A stretch of DNA of 11,991 nt from positions 1 to 11,991 of the forward strand of contig JADGQP010000161.1 in NCBI GenBank assembly GCA_017881705.1, given 5' to 3'. The stretch's first letter is position 1. Each line of letters begins with the position of its first letter. Below, piece after piece: positions 1 to 5,675 of the stretch. The translations under genes were made by a program, and so were the position numbers. This DNA comes from Christensenellaceae bacterium (GTDB taxonomy: Bacteria > Bacillota > Clostridia > Christensenellales > Aristaeellaceae). Under the pieces are notes generated by a model. The model did no database searches and had not been told where the DNA came from. It saw nothing but the letters and a program-made list of their open reading frames with translations.

Positions 1-2
1 AC

Positions 3-200
3 AATAAACCCCTGGCACCGCACATCACCCTGGCCAGAAAGGCCGACCTCACGGTCGGCACTTTATCGCAGGAACTGGCACCCCTCGCGTTTGACGCGAA
101 TAAACTGATTCTTTTCCATAGTACACGCGTGCAAGGGACCCTGCGGTACCTGCCTGTGCTGGAAACCCCATTCGCAAACCCCTTAAAGGAGGAATCTTGA
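3..200 (+). CDS. thpR: RNA 2',3'-cyclic phosphodiesterase (ThpR/2H family), C-terminal part
   Basis: Partial gene: the reading frame is open from the left edge and ends at TGA 198-200, giving the last 65 residues. They begin NKPLAPHITLARKA, which contains an H-x-T motif (HIT) in the context expected for the second of the two HxTx motifs of the 2H phosphoesterase superfamily. The stretch further on, LILFHSTRVQGTLRYLPV, fits the closing strands of ThpR/LigT proteins, where a phrase like 'L..S.l...G..Y' is usual. Family members (about 180 residues) hydrolyse 2',3'-cyclic phosphate RNA ends in the cytoplasm; some also show 2'-5' ligase activity. The first HxTx motif and the start lie outside the window. 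The stop overlaps the next gene's ATG by one base, so the two are probably translationally coupled. The call rests on one motif and the general pattern, so another 2H subfamily is possible. Confidence 0.75.
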   Translation, partial: NKPLAPHITLARKADLTVGTLSQELAPLAFDANKLILFHSTRVQGTLRYLPVLETPFANPLKEES

Positions 201-460
201 TGAAAAAAGTTCTGATGTTCCATTTTGCCGGCTGTCCCTATTGCGCTGCGGCAGAGCGGTGGATAAGCGAGGTAAAAAACGAGCATCCCGAGCTTGCAAA
301 CCTTGAGATTGAACGGATCGACGAACACCGCGACCCGGAAACCGCCGACCGTTACGATTACTGGTTCGTCCCCACGTTCTACGTAGACGGTAAAAAGGTG
401 CACGAGGGCGCTTGTACCAAAAAAGCCGTTGAGCAAGTTCTGTTAAGCGCACTTGCTTAG
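200..460 (+). CDS. small glutaredoxin/thioredoxin-fold protein with CPYC active site
   Basis: An 86-residue protein starting MKKVLMFHFAGCPYCAAAE. The CPYC at residues 12-15 is the classical glutaredoxin dithiol motif, placed after the first beta strand as expected. WFVPTFYVDG around residues 56-65 supplies the cis-proline (V-P-T) that sits opposite the active site in thioredoxin folds, followed by the G-x-x-V/H strand. The length equals that of a bare glutaredoxin. It should act as a cytoplasmic thiol-disulfide oxidoreductase; the substrate cannot be read from the sequence. ATG at 200 is preferred over the TTG at 197 because AGGAGG at 187-192 is then 7 bases away. The gene overlaps the end of the phosphodiesterase gene (TGATG) and is followed by a terminator, so it closes that operon. 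Confidence 0.85.
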   Translation: MKKVLMFHFAGCPYCAAAERWISEVKNEHPELANLEIERIDEHRDPETADRYDYWFVPTFYVDGKKVHEGACTKKAVEQVLLSALA

Positions 461-470
461 TAATAATCGA

Positions 471-502
471 AAAGCCCGCCGGCTGTCTGCCGGCGGGCTT
501 TT
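471..502. terminator. bidirectional intrinsic terminator
   Basis: A perfect 13-bp inverted repeat (471-483 with 489-501, AAAGCCCGCCGGC and its complement) with a 5-base loop TGTCT. It is followed by T residues on the plus strand and ends in TTT on the minus strand too. It lies between the convergent stops at 460 (plus) and 506 (minus) and can serve both transcripts. Confidence 0.92.
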
Positions 503-505
503 GGT

Positions 506-1267
506 TTACCGAAACATTTGCTCCAATTCCTCATATTTATCGTGAGTGATTAACGCGTCGTGTTTGGTGTCCTTCAAGCGCACCACATATGTCCAGCGTC
601 CGTATGGAGTAATATCCCGAATGTGATTCAAATTGACGATATAGCTTTTATGGCAGCGGAAAAAGACATCTTTGGGAAGGCGTTCCTCCATCTCCCCCAG
701 CGAATCGCCGGTAACGAAGCGGCCATCGTCCTTGGTGTATAGCACCGTGGCGCGTTCCTCCCGCTGCACCAGCAGGATGTCGTTTAAATCCACAAAGCAC
801 ACGCCGTCGCGATTGCGCAGCATCAACCGTCCGTCCACAGGCTTACGGTTCGCGGTCAGCGCCTTGGGCGCTTCCGCCTCTTCGTCGTTTTCCTGGGGCG
901 CGCGGCGGTCACGAATGCGCTCCAGCGTTTGAATCACGCGTTCCACCTTAAAAGGCTTTACCAGGTAATCAAACGCATACACTTCAAAGGCGTCGCTCAT
1001 ATAACCGTCAAACGCGGTCGCGAAGATGATGATGGTTCGCGGGTTGATGTCCTGTATGGCCCGGGCGCAATCGATACCGTTGATCTTAGGCATTTCCACA
1101 TCCAGAAACACCACGTCCGGTGAAAGCTTTTCCACCTGGGCCAGGGCTTCTTCCCCGTCCGCCGCCTCACCCGCAACGGTAAACCCCTCCACCTTGCGGA
1201 TGATCATACGCATAACGCTGCGCATGGCTTCTTCGTCGTCCGCCAGTAAAACTTTCAAATCATCCAT
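506..1267 (-). CDS. LytTR-family response regulator (LytR/AlgR type)
   Basis: A 253-residue two-domain transcription factor. The N-terminal receiver domain (about residues 4-118) has the acidic pair D10/D11 (LLADDEE), the phosphoacceptor Asp at about 56 in VFLDVEMP, Thr at about 84 (IFATAFD) and Lys at about 104 in YLVKPF. A charged linker with many Glu residues follows, then a LytTR DNA-binding domain (about 145-250) with the signature FFRCHKSYIVNLNHI. It should bind DNA when phosphorylated and control genes not identifiable here. Start: an upstream in-frame GTG at 1276 overlaps the GGAG that serves as RBS. ATG at 1267 is 8 bases after that GGAG and is preferred. It overlaps the preceding membrane-protein gene by 8 bases (stop 1260-1262), implying translational coupling. 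No histidine kinase is encoded in the window. The gene is the last of the nfeD-floA run and ends at a terminator. Confidence 0.93.
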   Translation of the reverse strand: MDDLKVLLADDEEAMRSVMRMIIRKVEGFTVAGEAADGEEALAQVEKLSPDVVFLDVEMPKINGIDCARAIQDINPRTIIIFATAFDGYMSDAFEVYAFDYLVKPFKVERVIQTLERIRDRRAPQENDEEAEAPKALTANRKPVDGRLMLRNRDGVCFVDLNDILLVQREERATVLYTKDDGRFVTGDSLGEMEERLPKDVFFRCHKSYIVNLNHIRDITPYGRWTYVVRLKDTKHDALITHDKYEELEQMFR

Positions 1268-1760
1268 GGTTACCACTCCATCTGTGCGGCCTGTTGAATA
1301 TCTCGTGCATCACCATGGCGCGCACAATCGTATCACCGTCCCAGTTTTCCGGAAGCACATCCGGCGCCAATTCAGTTCCGTACTGCAAGTTCGCAGTATT
1401 AAGCACTTCCGGGCTGAATACCTCGCCGCCTTCCGTCGAGGCCACGCCTTCTGTGGAGGCTTGCCCTTCACCGGACGGCGCGCCCATGCTGCCGGTATAA
1501 TCGAAGTATTCGTGGTTTTGAAGCAGCGTTGGCTGTATCGGCTGGTAGGGCGCTTCCGGCGCTTTGGGCGATATAACGTCGCGCTTTACCGGAGCCTTCT
1601 TTTCACCGCCCACGCCGCGCTTTTTAGGGGAAGCGGGCTGTGGAGCGTCGCTGAGGACGGGTTCGCTCTTTGGGTTCTTCACGCCTTGTAAACCCTTGAT
1701 GCGCTTAATAATATAGTACGCGATGAAATATACGATCAACAGGGGAATTAACCCGTCCAC
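1260..1760 (-). CDS. single-pass membrane protein of unknown function in the floA operon
   Basis: A 166-residue protein I cannot assign to a named family. Residues about 4-19 (GLIPLLIVYFIAYYII) form one membrane segment followed by a basic stretch (KRIKG), predicting a short outside N-terminus and a cytoplasmic tail. The tail is Pro/Lys/Glu-rich and probably disordered (about 28-130), with a small doubled ASTEG near residues 101-110. It ends in a more hydrophobic block, DTIVRAMVMHEIFNRP (143-158). From memory, similar 'vra.i.sEil..P' endings occur in short clostridial membrane proteins. Start: a GTG at 1769 overlaps GAGG (1769-1772), so the GTG at 1760, 8 bases after GAGG, is preferred; the longer form would be 169 residues. 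The gene lies 52 bases after floA and overlaps the response regulator by 8 bases. The context suggests a role at FloA membrane domains or as a partner of the regulator; that is inference. Confidence 0.8.
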   Translation of the reverse strand: MDGLIPLLIVYFIAYYIIKRIKGLQGVKNPKSEPVLSDAPQPASPKKRGVGGEKKAPVKRDVISPKAPEAPYQPIQPTLLQNHEYFDYTGSMGAPSGEGQASTEGVASTEGGEVFSPEVLNTANLQYGTELAPDVLPENWDGDTIVRAMVMHEIFNRPHRWSGNHG

Positions 1761-1781
1761 TGCGTTCACCTCACTTCACGC

Positions 1782-1806
1782 GCCGGAAGCCGTAAAGGCC
1801 TCCGGC
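1782..1806 (-). promoter_or_regulatory. hairpin between floA and the downstream membrane-protein gene
   Basis: Two 10-base arms, 1782-1791 and 1797-1806, pair with a single mismatch that becomes a G-U wobble in the minus-strand transcript, around a 5-base loop. It begins 7 bases past the floA stop and ends 10 bases before the GAGG of the next gene. No T run follows on the minus strand, so a full terminator is unlikely. It may be a partial attenuator or an RNA stability/processing element that sets the floA to downstream ratio. T-rich sequence follows on the plus strand, but no gene reads that way here. Confidence 0.5.
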
Positions 1807-1812
1807 TTGGTT

Positions 1813-2874
1813 TTATTTATTGGGTTTGCCGGTTTCGGCGGGCGGCGCGGACGGCGTAGCCGCTTTACCGATGCCTTCGCGCATATCGGTATCCGCCATC
1901 ATGTTTTTCATTTGATAGTAATCCATCGCGCCCATCCTGCCTTCACGCAGAGCAGCCGCCAGCGCCTTGGGTACCTCGGCCTCGGCTTCTACCACGCGGG
2001 CGCGCATTTCCTGTACGGAAGCCTTCATTTCCTGCTCGCGCGCTACCGCCATGGCGCGACGCTCTTCCGCGCGTGCCTGCGCAATATGGCGGTCGGCCTC
2101 CGCCTGGTCCATTTGAAGCTGCGCGCCAATGTTTCGGCCCACGTCCACATCCGCGATATCGATGGAGAGAATCTCATAGGCCGTGCCCGCGTCCAGGCCC
2201 TTGCTGAGCACCGTCTGGCTGATCAGGTCGGGATTCTCCAGCACCTGCTTGTGCGTTGCGGAAGAACCTACTGTGGTAACGATACCCTCGCCAACGCGCG
2301 CGATGATCGTTTCCTCGCCCGCGCCGCCCACCAGCCGTTCGATGTTGGTGCGCACGGTAACGCGCGCCTTGGCGCGAAGCTCGATGCCGTCCTTGGCGAT
2401 AGCAGCGACCACAGGGGTTTCAATCACTTTAGGCGTAACGCTCATCTGCACGGCCTGCAGCACATCGCGGCCCGCCAGGTCGATGGCGCTCGCCTTTTCA
2501 AACGGCATTTCGATATTGGAACGTTGGGCGGCAATCAGCGCGTTAATCACGCGGTCCACGTTGCCGCCAGCCAGATAGTGTGTTTCCAGCTTGGGCAGCG
2601 TGACCTCCAGGCCGGCTTTTCGCGCACGAATCAGCGGTTCCACCAGGCGTTTAGGCTGGATGCGGCGCAGGCGCATGCCGATGAGCGAGCTGATGCTTAC
2701 ATGTACGCCTGCGGCCATGGAGGTGATCCACAGGCCCACCGGCACGAAGCGGAGAAAAACAGTCAGCAGCGCGACGACTGCCAGCACGACGATGACGACC
2801 CATAGAATCACGGACACTTGAGGCTGTTCGATATACGTTGTGGAATAAGTGGATGCAAGCAAGGAAGCGACCAT
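1813..2874 (-). CDS. floA: flotillin-like protein FloA
   Basis: A 353-residue protein matching FloA (YqfA) over its whole length, slightly longer than the usual roughly 330. One membrane segment (about 21-42) is followed by the very typical block FLRFVPVGLWITSMAAGV. The SPFH/PHB-like region comes next (about 65-240, with IRARKAGLEVTL, the GGNVDRV loop and VTVRTNIERLVGGAGEET), then an Ala/Glu/Arg-rich coiled coil (about 250-320) that drives oligomerisation. The end, PSAPPAETGKPNK, is a poorly conserved tail. FloA organises functional membrane microdomains and affects membrane fluidity, protein secretion and signalling complexes. ATG at 2874 follows AAGGAGG at good spacing. It lies 56 bases after nfeD, the usual flotillin/NfeD pairing, and precedes the unknown membrane protein. 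Confidence 0.97.
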   Translation of the reverse strand: MVASLLASTYSTTYIEQPQVSVILWVVIVVLAVVALLTVFLRFVPVGLWITSMAAGVHVSISSLIGMRLRRIQPKRLVEPLIRARKAGLEVTLPKLETHYLAGGNVDRVINALIAAQRSNIEMPFEKASAIDLAGRDVLQAVQMSVTPKVIETPVVAAIAKDGIELRAKARVTVRTNIERLVGGAGEETIIARVGEGIVTTVGSSATHKQVLENPDLISQTVLSKGLDAGTAYEILSIDIADVDVGRNIGAQLQMDQAEADRHIAQARAEERRAMAVAREQEMKASVQEMRARVVEAEAEVPKALAAALREGRMGAMDYYQMKNMMADTDMREGIGKAATPSAPPAETGKPNK

Positions 2875-2930
2875 GGTATTTCCTCCTTAAGTACAAGCTT
2901 TTTAAGAATGAGGTTCATTGAGGCGTATCG

Positions 2931-3440
2931 TTACACCTTGGGCGCGATGCGACGCACCACAACCCGCGCGCCTTCCACGCGCTGTACACGTACCTGCGTA
3001 CCTTTGGGGATATATTCCCCGTCGGCAACCACGTTGAGCTTTACACCGTCGAACTCTGCCATGCCCGTGGGCCGCAGGATGGTCACGGTTTCCCCTTCTC
3101 TGCCCAGAAATACGTCCATATCGGCGGTCGCGTTATAGCCCGCGTCGGATGTTTCGCTGGCGTTGAGAATGATCGCCGATTTGGAGAGCCTGCCTTTGGT
3201 AGCCGAGCGCAGCGAAACCGAAATGGATATTCCGATTACCGCCAGCGCCACAATCGCTACACCCAGCGCCGCCAGCCCGCCGTAACGCAGGTAGGTCAGC
3301 ACGATGCTGACCACTTCCAATACGATGCCGGAAATGCCTGCCACGCCAAAGCCCGGCATAAACACTTCCGCAACCAGCAGCGCCACGCCTATGATAAAGC
3401 AGATGACGATTGCCATGTTCGCCGTTAGGAAATCCAGCAT
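2931..3440 (-). CDS. short NfeD-family membrane protein (OB-fold)
   Basis: A 169-residue protein of the short NfeD class, without the N-terminal ClpP-like protease domain of long forms such as B. subtilis YqeZ. The first membrane segment (about 8-28) ends in the family phrase AEVFMPGFGVAGISG. Two more hydrophobic stretches follow (about 36-52 and 56-78). The C-terminal part (about 105-169) has the NfeD OB-fold phrases GREGETVTILRPTGMAEFDG, GEYIPKGTQVRV and VEGARVVVR. NfeD proteins work with flotillins encoded beside them, as here with floA directly downstream. ATG at 3440 follows GGGAGGG at 6 bases. It is the first gene of the floA run and has its own promoter upstream. Confidence 0.93.
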   Translation of the reverse strand: MLDFLTANMAIVICFIIGVALLVAEVFMPGFGVAGISGIVLEVVSIVLTYLRYGGLAALGVAIVALAVIGISISVSLRSATKGRLSKSAIILNASETSDAGYNATADMDVFLGREGETVTILRPTGMAEFDGVKLNVVADGEYIPKGTQVRVQRVEGARVVVRRIAPKV

Positions 3441-3464
3441 ATTGATCCCTCCCGTCCTGTTCAG

Positions 3465-3473
3465 ATCATAGCA
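3465..3473 (-). promoter_or_regulatory. extended -10 promoter for nfeD-floA operon
   Basis: On the minus strand TGC precedes TATGAT, an extended -10 element (TGnTATGAT; the hexamer is at 3465-3470). There is no good -35 at 16-18 bases; the nearest candidate is TTGCGG at 20 bases. The expected start near 3458 gives a short leader containing the GGGAGGG of nfeD. I see no SigW-type promoter here, although B. subtilis floA is known to be SigW-controlled. Confidence 0.55.
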
Positions 3474-3524
3474 GGTTTTTCCGCTTTGTCCCGCAACCGC
3501 GAACCAAAACCGCTCTATTTGTGT

Positions 3525-4154
3525 TCAATCGTCCGTCTGGCTGCCGAAATCCGCCAGCGTATCGCGAAGCGTTATAAGATCATTTTGATACACCGATGCC
3601 AGCGACCGGTTATAAATGACCGACGCGGGGTGGTACAGCGCGAAAAGTGGCCGCGTTACCGCCTGCCCTTCGGGCGTTGTAAACACAGCGGGTTGCCACG
3701 TTCCATGGCACTGCCCCACGGTTGTTCCCTTCGGGAAAAACGTGCTTAGCGCAACGTTGCCCAACGTAACCAGCGCGCGTGGGCGAACCAGCGCAATTTC
3801 ACGGTACAGCCAAGGCTTAAATCGTTCGATCTCCTCACGCGCGGGCGGCCGATTTACAGTCCGCCCCGCGGCGCTGACGCGCGTGGGGCGGAACTTGACG
3901 ACGTTGGAGATATACAGTTCGCTTCGGGTAAGCCCTATCGCGGCTAAAAACTCGTTAAGGTTTTTACCGGCCTTGCCTACGAATGGCCTACGCTGGGCAG
4001 TTTCCTGTTCGCCAGGTGCCTCGCCTATCAACATCAGCAATGGCTCCGGCGCTTTGCCTTCACCAAAAACCAATGTTTTAGGCTCGTTTACCCAAATTTT
4101 TGTAAAAGCAGCTTCGCATTCCTCCCGGAAGCGCTGCAGTTCATCGGCTTGCAT
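3525..4154 (-). CDS. uracil-DNA glycosylase-like protein lacking Fe-S cysteines
   Basis: A 209-residue protein of the UDG superfamily, closest in pattern to family 4. Motif 1 is IGEAPGEQE (about 43-51), followed by RPFVGKAGKNL (56-65), SNVVKFRPT (83-91), and motif 2 HPASV (175-179). It has only two cysteines (C13 and C149), so the four ligands of the family-4 iron-sulfur cluster are missing; K-F-R-P stands where K-C-R-P occurs in its neighbour. An insert, TRVSAAGRTVNRPP, is specific to this copy. It probably excises uracil or related damage from DNA, though activity without the cluster is unproven. Start: ATG at 4154 has GGGGGAG 5 bases upstream and overlaps the preceding stop by one base (TGATG). 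An in-frame extension to 4232 would run 79 bases into the neighbouring gene and is rejected. No clear terminator follows. Confidence 0.87.
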   Translation of the reverse strand: MQADELQRFREECEAAFTKIWVNEPKTLVFGEGKAPEPLLMLIGEAPGEQETAQRRPFVGKAGKNLNEFLAAIGLTRSELYISNVVKFRPTRVSAAGRTVNRPPAREEIERFKPWLYREIALVRPRALVTLGNVALSTFFPKGTTVGQCHGTWQPAVFTTPEGQAVTRPLFALYHPASVIYNRSLASVYQNDLITLRDTLADFGSQTDD

Positions 4155-4741
4155 CACGGCTCCCCCTTTAACAGGTCCGGATACGCGCCCAGCTCGATGA
4201 GCTTCTGCCGAACGATTTTTAAATCCATCCACGCGTCGCGCTTTTTACTTTCATCTCTAAGCAATGCCGAAGGATGAAAGGTGGCCAGCACCGGCACGCC
4301 GCCGCGCTCGTACCATTGCCCGTGGCAGCGGGTGATTCGGTAGCTTTCCCCCAGAACGCCTTGCACAGCGGTGGCACCCAACAGCAGCACCACACGCGGC
4401 TGCACCAGTGCCCACTGCGCCAGGAGGTGCGTCCTGCAAGCCTCCATTTCTTCCGGAAGGGGCGTGCGGTTTTGCGGCGGGCGGCATTTGACGATGTTGC
4501 AAATATACACACGTTCGCGCGGAAGCTGGATAGCGGCCAGCATTTTTGTAAGCAGTTGTCCGGCAGGGCCCACGAAAGCGAGCCCCTGGTTATCCTCCTG
4601 TTGGCCCGGCCCTTCGCCGATGAGCATCAGCGCGGCATTGGGGTCGCCCTGTCCGGGCACTTTCTGCATGCAGCCCTCGCAAAGCGCGCAGTTGGCGCAA
4701 GCCGAAATTTCCTGCGAAAGCTGCGCCCAAGAGGTGCGCAT
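4154..4741 (-). CDS. family 4 uracil-DNA glycosylase with [4Fe-4S] cluster
   Basis: A 195-residue protein with all family-4 hallmarks. Cysteines C15 and C18 (CANC), C86 (IVKCRPP) and C102 (EACRTH) match the spacing C-x2-C...C-x15-C of cluster ligands known from Thermus UDGa. Motif 1 is IGEGPGQQED (41-50), then FVGPAGQLL, YICNIVKCRPPQNRTP, and motif 2 HPSAL (156-160). It removes uracil from DNA, starting base excision repair. Start: an ATG at 4747 sits directly against GAGGG, whereas ATG at 4741 is 7 bases from GAGG and is preferred. Two extra cysteines (C21, C24) lie just after the first pair. It is translationally coupled to a second, Cys-less glycosylase downstream and lies 22 bases after the small membrane-protein gene. 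Confidence 0.94.
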   Translation of the reverse strand: MRTSWAQLSQEISACANCALCEGCMQKVPGQGDPNAALMLIGEGPGQQEDNQGLAFVGPAGQLLTKMLAAIQLPRERVYICNIVKCRPPQNRTPLPEEMEACRTHLLAQWALVQPRVVLLLGATAVQGVLGESYRITRCHGQWYERGGVPVLATFHPSALLRDESKKRDAWMDLKIVRQKLIELGAYPDLLKGEP

Positions 4742-4763
4742 GGCCATCCCTCGTTTCCGATAT

Positions 4764-5069
4764 TTATTTAATATTCGCCGTAAACAGCGTCAGCGTTTGG
4801 CTCACGTCGCCCTGCAGCCAAGTCGCCAGGCTTACAAGCACCGCCACCAGTACCAAGATGATAGCCAACCCCACCAGAATGCTGATGAGGTTAAAAACGT
4901 TCATCGCAATGTGAAAGCGGTGTGTATCGTTTATTTCTTCATATTCGGACGCGTCATCTTCATAGCCGTTCTGGGAATCTTCCTCAAAGGATGCGCCGTC
5001 GTTTTCGTCCACCGTATCGTACGGTTGGGAAGGCTGCGCGTCCTGGATAACGTCGCTTCGTTTTTTCAC
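4764..5069 (-). CDS. small acidic single-pass membrane protein, unknown
   Basis: A 101-residue protein I do not recognise. Residues 1-4 are basic (MKKR). Residues about 5-50 are strongly acidic and probably disordered, rich in Asp, Glu, Ser and Tyr. Residues about 58-84 form one long membrane segment (FNLISILVGLAIILVLVAVLV), and the end, TWLQGDVSQTLTLFTANIK, is short and mildly polar. With an acidic N-terminal tail the topology is uncertain. It starts at GTG 5069, with AGGAGGGG upstream. It lies 36 bases after trmL and 22 before the Fe-S glycosylase, so it is co-transcribed. Real coding is supported by the RBS, clean membrane segment and tight spacing. Nothing in it shows a catalytic role. 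Confidence 0.78.
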   Translation of the reverse strand: MKKRSDVIQDAQPSQPYDTVDENDGASFEEDSQNGYEDDASEYEEINDTHRFHIAMNVFNLISILVGLAIILVLVAVLVSLATWLQGDVSQTLTLFTANIK

Positions 5070-5105
5070 ACGCGCCCCTCCTTTTTGCTTTTTAAATCAC
5101 GCGGT

Positions 5106-5621
5106 TTATACGTAATCCATCCACGGTTCGGCCGCGTCGTCACGGCCGGTAAGGCTGCCTTCCTGTTTCAGGTTTATAAATCCCTGCTGGCGCAGAGCCT
5201 CGTAGGCTACGATGGCCACGGAGTTGCTAAGGTTCAAACTGCGCGCGCCCTCGAACATCGGTAGGCGTACGCAGCGGTCGTACGCTTTTTGCAGCAGGCT
5301 GTCCGGAAGCCCGCGCGTTTCGCAGCCAAATACCAGGAAATCCTGCGGTTCGTAAGCAACCTCGGTGTAGCAGCGCGGCGCTTTGGTGGTTAGAAAGTGC
5401 ATGGATGCGTTGGGATAGGTTTCCAGCAGTTGCTCAAACCCATCGTACACATGGTATTCCATCATATTCCAGTAATCCAGCCCCGCCCGTTTCAGGTATT
5501 TATCCTCCAGCGAAAAACCAAGGGGTTTGATCAGGTGAAGTGTCATGCCCGTAGCCGCGCAGGTGCGCGCGATGTTGCCCGTGTTTTGGGGAATCTCGGG
5601 GTGAACCAGTACGATATGCAT
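5106..5621 (-). CDS. trmL: tRNA (cytidine/uridine(34)-2'-O)-methyltransferase TrmL
   Basis: A 171-residue SpoU/SPOUT methyltransferase with the full TrmL (YibK/CspR) motif set. The N-terminal HPEIPQNTGNIARTCAATG is followed by IKPLGF. Motif 2 is FLVFGCETRGLP (about 112-123) and motif 3 is RSLNLSNSVAIVAYEALRQ, which form the knotted SAM-binding site. The enzyme methylates the wobble nucleotide ribose (position 34) of tRNA-Leu isoacceptors in known bacteria. Length is close to the usual 155-170. Start: ATG at 5621 is 7 bases from GGGAGG (5629-5634); the longer in-frame ATG at 5651 has no RBS and overlaps the promoter's -10. Own promoter at 5643-5671. A C-terminal tail after the last helix (about 150-171) is longer than the E. 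coli form. Confidence 0.94.
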   Translation of the reverse strand: MHIVLVHPEIPQNTGNIARTCAATGMTLHLIKPLGFSLEDKYLKRAGLDYWNMMEYHVYDGFEQLLETYPNASMHFLTTKAPRCYTEVAYEPQDFLVFGCETRGLPDSLLQKAYDRCVRLPMFEGARSLNLSNSVAIVAYEALRQQGFINLKQEGSLTGRDDAAEPWMDYV

Positions 5622-5642
5622 TGACCAGCCTCCCATGCCGTT

Positions 5643-5671
5643 ATTGTACAACCAACCCCGCCTGTTTTCAA
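5643..5671 (-). promoter_or_regulatory. sigma-A type promoter for trmL and downstream genes
   Basis: On the minus strand TTGAAA (5666-5671), a 17-base spacer, and TACAAT (5643-5648) form a near-consensus housekeeping promoter just after the recG stop (5676). The start should be near 5636, close to the trmL RBS (5629-5634), so the leader is very short. It would let trmL, the small membrane protein and the two glycosylases be transcribed apart from recG. Confidence 0.65.
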
Positions 5672-5675
5672 CCGT

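Noticed and set aside
1723..2805. A 360-residue open frame on the plus strand opposite floA
   Set aside because: It is His/Arg-rich with no family motif and lies fully opposite floA, whose motifs are clear. It is a by-product of GC-rich codon use.
3441..3524. Possible SigW promoter or terminator between the glycosylase and nfeD
   Set aside because: No TGAAAC-N16-CGTA pattern and no stem with a T run were found. Only an extended -10 housekeeping promoter is supported.
4155..4232. In-frame 26-residue N-terminal extension of the Cys-less glycosylase
   Set aside because: It would overlap the Fe-S glycosylase gene extensively and has no RBS, whereas ATG 4154 has GGGGGAG 5 bases upstream and a TGATG junction.
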